Origin: Ricordea florida
Lineage: Eukaryota; Cnidaria; Anthozoa; Corallimorpharia; Ricordeidae
Length of the DNA: 64,000 nucleotides
Assembly: GCA_949710005.1 (NCBI GenBank)
Contig: OX453275.1
Span: forward strand, 25,418,718-25,482,717
Direction of reading: 5' to 3'
Shown here: piece by piece, positions 19,363 through 27,930 of the stretch
Layout of the letters: each line of letters begins with the position of its first letter
Numbering within the stretch: the first letter of the stretch is position 1
Notes under the pieces: model-generated
Told to the model about the DNA's origin: nothing
The model's input: the letters and a program-made list of their open reading frames with translations, nothing else
Database searches by the model: none
Translations under genes and position numbers: made by a program

Positions 19363-22300
19363 CTAAGTGCATACGTAGTCTTTCAAATAGGCGGGTGGTT
19401 GTCTAGAACGCGCAGGTCGCAAAACAACTGAATCGCCTGGCAAAGGGTTGGGTGGAGTCTCTTGCACCTCTGCTGCTGGCTGGCTTGCGACTGTCATTGG
19501 ATGCGCTTGTTTCACCTGGTCTGGTTCTTGGGGTTGTTGTGTTGGCTGTACTTGGTCTTCCCTTTCAGTGGTTTCAGGTGCAACAAATTTCTTCATGTGG
19601 GCTATGTTTCGCATTTTATTGTTTCCATTTGTATCTTCAAGTATGACAGCATTTCCATCCTTGTGAATAACTTTGTATGGCTCAGGTTCATAATTGGGTG
19701 AAAGTTTGTTCTCTCGAGCCTGTTTCAGTAGGACTTGATCACCCTCTTCAATGTCGCTGAATTTGGCAGCGCGTGTTCTGTCTGCATACTCCTTCTGTCT
19801 AAGTTTAGCACGAGCATCCCTGTCTTTTAAGAGCAGTTGCCATTGTGCTTCAGTGGCTCGATCCTTGGGGATTTGAACTTTTGGAAGTTTGTCACGCAGC
19901 TTCCTCCCCATCAGTAGTTCTGCAGGTGATATCCCGGTAACAGTGTGAGGGGTAACTCTGTACTGGAAGAGAAAGTCTGCAAGTGCTTTTCGCCAATCTT
20001 TACCCTCTAGACGTGCGATTCTCACAATTTTCAGTAAGGTCTCATTGCAACGCTCTACTTCGCCATTGCTTTGGGGCCAAAAGGGCACGCCCTTTTTGTG
20101 CTCGATTGCTAGATATTCTAGGAATCCCTCAAATTCCTTGGATGCAAATGGAGGTCCGTTGTCACTACGGACAGTCTCTGGTAGACCATGTGTTCTAAAA
20201 ATAGCCTCCATGGGCTTGATTACATGTTTTGCATCTGTTGTCTTGAGAAGGACAGCTTCGATCCAGCGAGAATAGTAGTCTACAACTACCAGGAGGTGAT
20301 CTCCACCTGTAATCTCTAGAAGATCAACCGAGATTTCTTGCCATGGGGAGTCTGGTAGTCTGGTTGATCTCACTGGCTCTGGTTTGGATCGGGGTCCGAC
20401 AAGCTGGCAGGGGTGACATGTTCGTACTACTTGCTCTACTTGCTTGTCCATTCGCGGCCACCATACTTTTTCTCGTAACCTGGCTTTAGTTCGGACCATA
20501 CCTTGGTGTCCTTCGTGAGCCAGCATTATGGTGCGCTTTTGAAGGTTCTGTGGGATGATGATGCGGCTTCCTCTCATCACCACCTGCCCTATCACCCACA
20601 GTTCATCTTTAACTGCTTTGTAAATTGTGCCTTGTAACTGGCTCCAATCATCTGTCATTACAGCCTGACGTAGCTTCTTTAGTGTTGGGTCTTTTTCAGA
20701 AGCGATTTCAACTTCCTTTGGTACCAACGCAGCTGGTACAGCCTCACTTACTACGCTGTACGCAAACTCTTCTGTAGCTTGAGTTTCGTGATCATGGGTA
20801 GAACCAACCGGTAGGCGGCTGAGGACATCTGCAGCATTGTCCTTGCCCCGGATATGTGTCAGCTTGTATTGGAACTGCTGTAAATAGAGAAGCCATCTTT
20901 CTATTCTTGCAGATGGGGGCTTTGACTTTGCTCCGAGTACGATGAGAAGAGGCTTGTGATCAGTGCAGATTTCAAAGCTAATGCCATAGAGGTACAAGTA
21001 GAATTTTTCACAAGCCCACCTTACAGCCAGGGCTTCTCTTTCAAATTGGGAGTACCTCATTTCAACCTTACTCAGCTTCCTGCTGGCATAATATATTGGC
21101 CTGTAGCTTCCATCTTCTTGCTCCTGTTCCAGAATCGCCCCAACTCCCACGGGTGAAGCGTCAGTTGTCAGACGAGTTTCTGCGCCCTGTCTGAAATATG
21201 CCATCACTGGTGCATGAGTCAACCGGTCTTTTATCTCTTGGACTGACTTTGCTTCCTTTACTCCCCACTTCCACTTTCCATGTTTCGTAGTGAGGTCCCA
21301 CAATGGACTCGATATTGTTGCGAAGTTAGGAATGAACTTTGAACAGAACTGCACGGAGCCAAGAAAACTTCTTACTTCTGATGGGTTTTGGGGTGCTGGT
21401 GCCTCAACAATAGCTTTCACACGTTCACTAGACACTTTCAGCCCTTCCCCAGAGAGCACATCACCCATGTAGATCATGCTGCTGACACCAATTTCACATT
21501 TTTCATAGTTAAGTGTAAGCCCACTTTCGTTAAGCTTGCGCATGACCCTCTGTAAGTTTTTATCATGCTCTTCATCATTTGTGCCAACAACTCGCAGGTC
21601 ATCATGGAGGTTGTATGCCCCTGGGCAGTCTTGGATGATCTGCCACACAATTTGCTGGAATTTTTCCGTGGCCATGTTTACACCGAAAAGCAGGCGCTTG
21701 TATCTGTAAAGGCCATTAGGGGCAGCAAAGGTTGTAATGTCCCTTGAGTCTGGGTGTAACTCAATTTGATGGAAAGCCATATTTAAATCTAATTTAGAGA
21801 AAACTTTGGCATTTGAGACTTCTTGGAGTGTTTCTTCTACGGTGGGGACTGGGTGTTTCTCCCGCACAATGGCCTGGTTCGCTTGTCTCATATCCAGACA
21901 GATTCTAATGTCCCCGTTAGGTTTCTCGACCACTACCAAGGGGTTGACCCAGCTGGTAGGTCCCTCTACTTTCTCAATAACATCAAGCTTCAGTAACTCC
22001 TCCAATTTCTCTGTGACTTTCTTTCGTCTACTAAAAGGAATTCTGCGTGGGGGTTGAGCAACTGGCTGCACCTTTTCGTCAATGTGTAACTTGAGTTGGT
22101 ATCCTTTGAGCTTCCCCAGGCCTTGGAAGACTTTGGGAAACTTTGCCCTTAGGGAGGCCTTTCTATCTGCTTGTTTTGGATTGTTACTAGCACCATCAGA
22201 TTCAACATCACAGCTGTTAACAGGGATACCAACCCTTAAAACACCAAGCAATTCAGATGCATCGCGGCCTAATAGCGTGGCAGCTTTACTATGCGTAACA

Positions 22301-23186
22301 TAAAACTCAACGCTCAGGGACTTTTGGGTTTGCGGTACACGTACATCAAGATTACATTTTCCTTTGATTTGGAGTGGCTCTTCAGATGCATAAGCAAAAA
22401 CTCTTTTGTTGCACTCCAACAATTTAACATTACCCCCCGTTATAAGGTTAAATACTTCCTCGGACATCAAATTACAACTAGCACCAGAGTCTATAATGAC
22501 ATTAATAGTCTTATCTGCAATCTCCAGCTTTAGAGTGTTCCTGTCATCTGTCTCCCCAGTGTAAAACACGTAGAAATCATCCTTTCTTGCAGAGTTCCCA
22601 GCAGTCTCGTCCTCAGTTACTTGGCGTACATCACGTTGGCACTGTGAACTTCCTCCACGACTTTGTTTTCTGCCAGAGTTTCCACGACCGCGACTCGAAC
22701 TCCGACTAGAATCTCGCCCTTTACTCTGTTTGGAGAGACAGCACACTTCGAAATGACCCACGTTGCCACATTTCCCGCATTTGTGGTCACGTGAACGAAA
22801 GCATTCCCTCGCGAAGTGTCCCGCTTTATCGCACCGCCAACATTTTCCCCCTTTTTTGACGCTTGGAGATATGTTATTTACTTGGCCATTACGGTTAAGA
22901 ACGAGTGCTTCTTTGTCATGGTATTGGCTAACGATTTCCATTAGTTTGCTCAATGTTAATGTTTCTTCGCGATACAACTTGGCCTTGAGGTTTTTGTCTT
23001 GAATGAAAGAAATCGCACGATCTCTCACCTGGTTATCCCTTTCACCTTCGTATTCACAATGTTCGGCTAATTTCTGCAAGCGTGTGATGAAATTGTTAAT
23101 GGTTTCTCCAGCGGTTGGTTGAGCTGCGAGAAACGCCTGTCTTGCCATCGGCGCGTTTTTTCTCGGTTTGAAATGTTCGGATAGGC
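19363..23186 (-). CDS. gag-pol: Gypsy gag C-terminus and pol polyprotein
   Basis: An open frame of about 1280 codons that has lost its first part to the insertion at 23187. Order: gag capsid end; two zinc knuckles (CWRCDKAGHFAREC and CGKCGNVGHFEVCC); aspartic protease with IIDSGASCN; reverse transcriptase with FSKLDLNMAFHQIEL and LLFGVN and the catalytic pair in NLHDDLRVVG (so LHDD instead of the usual YxDD, both aspartates kept); RNase H with TTDASPVGVGAIL; integrase with the HHCC finger (HEGHQG, then CHPCQ), D in ISVDLLEI, D in VRSDNGPPF and E in NGEVERCNE; then a basic C-terminal extension. No stop lies within it. The domain order is that of Ty3/Gypsy. Confidence 0.95.
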
Positions 23187-24414
23187 CATGGCGAAGAATT
23201 CGAGACATAAGTGGGCGGTCCTATTTTCAAGGGTTCATAATCCGTCAATCAATGGTTTTCCAGCTTTGACTTCCCATTGGCTCACCGTTGCCTTGGAAGG
23301 ATGAAATTTTTATTATCGTTGGTCATTAATGGCTGCTGCGGCGAGTGGAAGGTTCAGGCACTCACACAGCAAGAACTTTTACAGAGATCTCGACAATTTT
23401 TCAACGGCTGCCGTACATAAAACAAGAATTAGAAGAAAAAATCTGTTTAGTCGTGCTTATTTTGACGTCGAAAGACTAATTTCAACAAGGAAATCGGAGG
23501 ACGAAGTAAGTTACATTGATGCGGGATTCACTTGCCTAACATGTGTCGAGGTTACCTTCTAACGAACCGATTATCCCGTGATCTTGAAAGGAACTGGAAT
23601 ATTTGGTGCATTGGCGTGGATTCTCTCCTTACGAATCTTCTTGGGAACCACAGAGGAATATAACAAAGGAATGCATTAAGTGAGTGCATCAAAGTATTCA
23701 CATCGGTGTAGTAGTGTTGCAGTTATTTTAACAAGCCCCAACCAAGAGATGCGACTATTTTAAATGAAGTTTCCCGACTAAGAGTTAATGTCGAAAGTTA
23801 CTTAAAGAATAAACAGCGTGGTGCAGTAACAATAGACTTTAGAAAAAGGGGAGGCTACTTAGCCTGCTTGAGCAAGATGGCGTCAAGGAAAACACAAACA
23901 AACGAGGAACGTTCTTTTCATGGTTCGCCGTTATTACCTGTTTATTCCTCTTACAAAGAAAGCAAAAAAATGGTAAATTTTCCTTGTGAAAACCGCAGTG
24001 GATACCAATCGCCATAATTTGGAGGCATTTCCACCGTAAAGTACGCGAATTTAAGTTATCGAAAAGGATGGAAACTCCAGTCTACGGTAAACTCTGTGGC
24101 GAGGAGTACCGATTCACGGGGACAACATATGGCCTTCTTGGCAAGACCGCCATACTAGATTCTTGTGTGAATATATGCTCGCCGTTTACTCGAAAACCGC
24201 AGCGGAAACAACTTCCAAGGTAGGCATTGTACGGAATTTATTTGAAGCAACATCAGTACTAATCGAGTGAGTTGGAAACCAAGGCACCCAGACAGTTTCA
24301 TCCGAGATATTTCGATTTTTCTTCTTATTCTCACTTAAACTCTCTTACAGAAAATACGCCGAAATTTTCTAATCGCTCGTCAATGCGCATGCCTGTCTCG
24401 AATTCTTCGCCATG
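23187..24414. mobile_element. 1.2-kb TIR element nested in Gypsy gag
   Basis: CATGGCGAAGAATTCGAGAC A (21 bp, 23187-23207) is repeated as its perfect reverse complement at 24394-24414. The gag frame stops being gag-like exactly at both borders and would continue after removal with a 2-3 bp duplication (GC-like). The interior has no transposase; the only open frame on the plus strand (23329-23562, 77 codons) has no motif I know. It is therefore a non-autonomous DNA transposon of unassigned superfamily. Confidence 0.75.
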
Positions 24415-24671
24415 CTGTCCATAGCTTTCTTGTAATCCTTCGCTTCGCCTCGTTTGTCGGCAGGAATTGAGTTATTAAAAACGTCTCTGACTTGGGGCCC
24501 GGCGAGGTGAAGTAGAAGCGCCCTCTTCTGTGTTGGGTCGCTGATTCCCGAGGCAGTCACGTACAATTCGAATTCGTCTTTCCAAGTTAACCATCGTTGT
24601 GCGAGTGTAGCTGGCTCGCCCACAGCGTCGAACGCTTGTAAACCTGGCAGTCCGCTCAAGGATACGGCCAT
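24415..24671 (-). pseudogene. gag: Gypsy gag N-terminal part
   Basis: Starts at 24671 with a gag-like stretch (GLPGLQAFDAVGEP, RWLTWKDEFELY, QKRALLLHLAGPQVRD) and runs to the nested TIR element at 24414. Downstream gag resumes at 23186. Confidence 0.8.
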
Positions 24672-24724
24672 CTGTGCGAGTTTTCCACCGTTTAAACTCG
24701 TTAACCACTTTTTATCCGCTTTTC

Positions 24725-24745
24725 GTCTTTATCCTCGTCGCCAAA
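24725..24745 (-). other. Gypsy primer-binding-site candidate
   Basis: Immediately after the 5' LTR the minus strand reads TTTGGCGACGAGGATAAAG, the usual position and style of a tRNA primer site in Metaviridae. I cannot name the tRNA. Confidence 0.5.
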
Positions 24746-24898
24746 TGTGGTGTTTCGGGCCCAAGTAGAATAAAAGATTCCGGCACTTAAACAACGATAA
24801 CAATTTTTATTTCTCTGTCTCCGAGCACATGCTCCCGTTCTGCATCCCATAATGCACTAGGGATCATGTGACTCACATGTCACAATAGAAACACTACA
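24746..24898 (-). repeat. Gypsy 5' LTR (153 bp)
   Basis: Identical by eye to 19084-19236 and bounded outside by GGAGG (24899-24903). Confidence 0.93.
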
Positions 24899-25750
24899 GG
24901 AGGGGAATATCAAAATGTACATATTATAAGGAATTATGATCATGAAGCAGATCAATGGGCTGGTGAAGGTGGTAAATTTACTGATGACGGTGGTAAGAAA
25001 GAAAAAGGTGACCTAATCTCATTCATTCGTAATGATGACTTTGCTGATTTCAAATATGGTTGGTTTATCCCAACAAGTGGACATGGACTCACTAAAGCTG
25101 GACTTGGTAGATTGAATCGATCTGCTGAAGCTTTTGTTTACTGTATATTGGGAGCACAAGTCAATACTAGAAACTCAATTTATGGTAATGGTGGTGGAGC
25201 TGTAGAGACTCAACAAGAATTCTTGGCTTTATTTGAAAGTAGTGTTATTGAGAATGATATTTCTAGTTCTATCCAAAGATATCAATTAGCTGTACAGGAA
25301 GCGAAATTACGGCTTGATTTAGCTATTGCTCCTGGTGTATGGTTAATGCCGAGTAATATGATAATCAACACTGAAAGCGTGACAGGTTTTAATAACAAAC
25401 TTATGAAAGCGAGTAATGATATGAATTTTGGAGTGAATAATTCACTAAACACTGAAGCAAAACAGGTTGGAATAAGTCATAACATGGGATCTTCAAAGGT
25501 AAAGTTACCTCATATTCGCCTGGAAGGGGAGGCCAGCTTCGCTGATAGAACTAAAACGAAGAAAAACCCTAAGGAATCAAAACCCTCAACGAAAACAGAC
25601 TCAATGAAACAGGAAATCCGCAGGACCCGCTCCGCTGAAAATAATATTGACTCAACGCAACATGAAGATAATGCGCGAAGCGAGCACGAAGTGCGTATAT
25701 TAGCATTTATAGTTGTCGCTGGTGGATTAGCGTGGTATCTATTTCGGTAG
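24899..25750 (+). pseudogene. 511-residue-type structural gene, 3' part after Gypsy
   Basis: The frame resumes at the second GGAGG with YQNVHII-type residues and includes the open frame 25112-25750. It matches the C-terminal half of 32984-34519 in B: SAEAFVYCILGAQVNTRNSI, YGNGGGAVETQQEFLALFE, then IAPGVWLMPSNMI. A C-terminal membrane anchor ILAFIVVAGGLAWYLFR closes it. Three GC-rich inserts (about 25526-25556, 25618-25640 and 25671-25697; the last contains GCGCGAAGCGAGC and CACGAAGTGCG) enlarge the linker before the anchor relative to B. Confidence 0.8.
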
Positions 25751-25846
25751 ATGACTGTTTTTTCAGCTTACGCGTAAGTCGTTTTTTTATCACAGGCGGT
25801 TATTATAGAAAATTTAAAAAGATGAATATGGTTTAATCAAAACAAA

Positions 25847-26482
25847 ATGTTGAGTATTACCATGTATGAGTCTGAAACAAGGATTTATTTAGATCCTCCA
25901 TTGAAAAATCTTAGGGAGATACAACTCCTGGATTGTAATATAAAAACCAAAAGATTGATTAATTTCAAGTATCAAGAGATGTTATTCAATGAAAAGAATC
26001 AAGCCGTCATAATAATACAACCCGGTACATATTCGTTGCGTGATATTCAATCGATCTTTCTTAATGATACTGATAGGGAAAAGATAACAATAATTGAGAC
26101 TGATACTGTTGACTATCTATATTCCAATAAGAACTTAATCATTAAACTTACGAGAGGGTTACAAGTTGGTTTAGGTTTGCCTGAAATTACAAAACCTGGT
26201 AAATTATACCCCATAAATATACAGATTAAGGAACCGCTGAGACTTATGTGTAGTATAGTTGATAATAAGTTGTCATATATGAATAACACCAAATATGGAG
26301 AACTTGTGAAACTCTCACCATCAAACCTACTTGCAAACATACCCTCAAAGGATTATCCAACAATTCCAGTTCGAAAATATGAGACCCTAATAAATCACTT
26401 TGATTTAAGCATCTTAGACAATGAATGGAAAAAACTTGATCTGAAGGGTTCTCCAATAACTTTTAGTTTAAGATTCAGATAA
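25847..26482 (+). CDS. Predicted beta-rich minor capsid-like protein, 211 residues
   Basis: An intact frame with ETRIYLDPPLKNLREIQLL near the start and a beta-rich end HFDLSILDNEWKKLDLKGSP. B has a shorter relative (35228-35614, 128 residues) that keeps the start and end but lacks about 80 middle residues and lies at another place in the gene order. I recall similar ends in cnidarian Polinton proteins thought to be penton-like, but cannot confirm. An AATTTAAAAAGATG box lies upstream. The stop is followed by TTTCAGCGTAGCTG and then a hairpin. Confidence 0.6.
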   Translation: MLSITMYESETRIYLDPPLKNLREIQLLDCNIKTKRLINFKYQEMLFNEKNQAVIIIQPGTYSLRDIQSIFLNDTDREKITIIETDTVDYLYSNKNLIIKLTRGLQVGLGLPEITKPGKLYPINIQIKEPLRLMCSIVDNKLSYMNNTKYGELVKLSPSNLLANIPSKDYPTIPVRKYETLINHFDLSILDNEWKKLDLKGSPITFSLRFR

Positions 26483-26516
26483 ATTTCAGCGTAGCTGGCC
26501 CTTCAGGTCTTTTGTT

Positions 26517-26550
26517 ATGTTATGTAACCCTTACTTGAGTTAGATAACAT
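26517..26550. terminator. Hairpin between convergent genes, element A
   Basis: Arms ATGTTATGTAAC (26517-26528) and GTTAGATAACAT (26539-26550) pair over 12 bases with one mismatch around a 10-base loop. It sits between the convergent 211- and 166-residue genes. Element B has the same stem at 32753-32785. It may serve as a bidirectional 3'-end or termination signal, by analogy with the palindromic mRNA ends of mimiviruses (inference). Confidence 0.55.
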
Positions 26551-27050
26551 TAATTTTCTCCCCAACGTTCTTTCAAATCCCTTGACTCCTCAAAATCAAT
26601 ACACCAATCCATATACCTATCCGGATTCCATGCTACAGACATTAGATCGTCATACAAGTCTTTGTAGAATTTCTTTTTATGTAATACCTTATGTTCATCT
26701 TTTTCTATTGTAATCACAAATGAATAAATAATAAAATTATTAATATTATATTCTATCTTATCATCATCATTACCACAATAAAAAATTACTAATTCAAGCT
26801 CTTCTTCATTGAACATCAAACCCTCTTCAAAATCTAAAATACATTCACCACAAAAAATATTATCATTCTTAACATAATAATTTAAACAACAACAATAATC
26901 TCCTTCTTCAATAATAAACCCACGATTTTTTGAGATCTTTTTTAACAAATCTTCATTGATTGACTCTATAAAATCATAAAAACCCAGTTCTTTTTCATTA
27001 AAATACTCAAAATTAATAATTCTGTTTTCATTATATTGTTCAAATAACAT
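26550..27050 (-). CDS. Unrecognised acidic 166-residue protein
   Basis: An intact frame rich in E, D, N, Y and F. A cysteine cluster GDYCCCLNYYV is followed by FCGEC, and the C-terminus has SVAWNPDRYMDWCIDFEE. Patterns of the W-x-P-x-R-x-x-x-W-C-x-D type are, from memory, common at the ends of uncharacterised proteins of nucleocytoplasmic large DNA viruses. No homologue exists in B or C. ATTTAAAGATAT (27071-27082, minus) precedes it. Function unknown. Confidence 0.6.
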   Translation of the reverse strand: MLFEQYNENRIINFEYFNEKELGFYDFIESINEDLLKKISKNRGFIIEEGDYCCCLNYYVKNDNIFCGECILDFEEGLMFNEEELELVIFYCGNDDDKIEYNINNFIIYSFVITIEKDEHKVLHKKKFYKDLYDDLMSVAWNPDRYMDWCIDFEESRDLKERWGEN

Positions 27051-27070
27051 TTTTTTTATTTTATATTTTA

Positions 27071-27082
27071 TATCTTTAAATC
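27071..27082 (-). promoter_or_regulatory. TTTAAAGAT box upstream of the 166-residue gene
   Basis: On the minus strand GATTTAAAGATA lies about 20-30 bases before the ATG at 27050 and directly after the stop of the next gene. Confidence 0.5.
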
Positions 27083-27536
27083 ATAATTCATTTTTTATTT
27101 TTTCGCGACATTCTTTACAATGCGCCTTCTGTTTTTTATGTTCACATATTTGAGATCCTCCACAAACTTTACAATGTGTTTTCTGTCTGTTGTGTTCACA
27201 TATTTGAGATCCTCCACAAACTTTACAATGTGTTTTCTGTCTGTTGTGTATACAAAATTGTGATCCTTTACATTCTTTACAGCAATACTTAATTTTGTTG
27301 TGTATACATAATTGCGACCCACAACACTCTTTACAAAAATATTTACTCTTTCTATGAATACAAAAATAATTATTATCGATAGTATCTTTTTGAATTAGAT
27401 TAATAATCTCTTCATCTGAAAATTTCGTAGCCGCTTTAATTAAATCTGCTTTATTCATTCTTGATCGGCCTTTAATTTTCAACTCTTTTGCGATTTTTCT
27501 CAATTGTATAAAATATAAACTATTTAGTTGTTCCAT
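27081..27536 (-). CDS. SAP-like plus Cys/His-repeat protein
   Basis: 151 residues. The N-terminus resembles a SAP/LEM-type helix pair (QLRKIAKELKIKGRSRMNKADLI), related to the start of the polymerase. Five repeats of about 18 residues follow, of the form C-x-H-x4-K-x2-CKxC-x-GSQ-x-C, probably zinc-binding. I recall such arrays in giant viruses and protists. The start codon lies in the TIR, so its promoter is the same sequence that drives the polymerase. The B relative (32295-32743) is broken. It may bind the element's ends or DNA (inference). Confidence 0.7.
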   Translation of the reverse strand: MEQLNSLYFIQLRKIAKELKIKGRSRMNKADLIKAATKFSDEEIINLIQKDTIDNNYFCIHRKSKYFCKECCGSQLCIHNKIKYCCKECKGSQFCIHNRQKTHCKVCGGSQICEHNRQKTHCKVCGGSQICEHKKQKAHCKECREKIKNEL

Positions 27537-27771
27537 ACTTTTTTATATTTTTTCTAAATCTTTAAATAACATTTTTATTTTTTTTATTTTTTTTTATTTT
27601 TTGTAATCCCGAATAATTCATTGATAAAATCTCTGATTAAATCTCTGATAAATCTCTGATTAAATTTTCCGTACCGCTGATACTTTTATTATACTAGAAA
27701 AAATCTCTGATTAAATCTCTGATAAATCTCTGATAATGGAAATCCGGGTATTTTTACTCTTATATACTACT
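27528..27771. repeat. Element A right TIR
   Basis: Reverse complement of 6133-6375 with one poly-A length difference. It includes the box AATCTTTAAATAAC (27557-27570) for the Cys/His-repeat gene and the same ATCAGAGATTT iterons. GCTCT follows at 27772-27776. Confidence 0.92.
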
Positions 27772-27930
27772 GCTCTTGTAATTCTTCTTAACGCACCAAC
27801 CAAAAACACCCTCCCCAAGTTGATCCTGTATTGTATTTTCCTCTTTATCTTTTAAAGAGTTCAATTGATGCCACTCAATCTCAGGAACATTGGACATTAC
27901 ATTCACATCTGTGCCAATCAAGGAAAAAAT
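27772..27930 (-). pseudogene. Protein kinase exon, 5' part with glycine-rich loop
   Basis: On the minus strand a pyrimidine tract and TTTGTTTCAG (intron acceptor, ending at 27931) lead into 53 codons that end at the GCTCT target site. They include LGEGVFGWCVKK, the glycine-rich ATP loop missing from 5465-6132. The frame continues exactly into that part across element A. Together they would make a kinase exon of about 273 codons. This proves the pre-insertion site and the direction of the host gene. Confidence 0.88.

Larger units (their letters stand above)
19084..24898 (-). mobile_element. Ty3/Gypsy LTR retrotransposon inside element A
   Basis: 5.8 kb, minus-strand orientation, with 153-bp LTRs at both ends that look identical by eye, starting TGTGGTG or TGTAGTG and ending CACTACA or CACCACA depending on strand. 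It has a purine tract, a primer-site candidate, gag, and a long gag-pol frame in the order zinc knuckles, protease, reverse transcriptase, RNase H, integrase. Identical LTRs imply a very recent insertion. Its gag is broken by a 1.2-kb TIR element. Confidence 0.95.
6133..27771 (+). mobile_element. Element A: Polinton/adintovirus-like endogenous virus
   Basis: It is 21.6 kb including a 5.8-kb Gypsy insertion, so about 15.8 kb native, which fits the usual Polinton size. It has about 243-bp TIRs starting AGTAGTATATAAG and a 5-bp target duplication. Gene order is PolB (+), integrase (-), MCP (+), ATPase (+), seven small genes (+, the last split by Gypsy), a 211-residue gene (+), then a 166-residue gene and a Cys/His-repeat gene (-). 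Possession of PolB, retroviral-type integrase, MCP and ATPase is the Polinton hallmark set. I found no adenovirus-type protease. The polymerase has one premature stop and one structural gene is split by Gypsy; otherwise the genes are open. Confidence 0.9.

Noticed and set aside
23329..23562. Short gene in the Gypsy gag region
   Set aside because: It lies inside a non-autonomous TIR element, has no motif and no splice or promoter support.
23187..24414. Spliceosomal intron in the Gypsy gag
   Set aside because: Borders are not GT/AG and consist of perfect inverted repeats.
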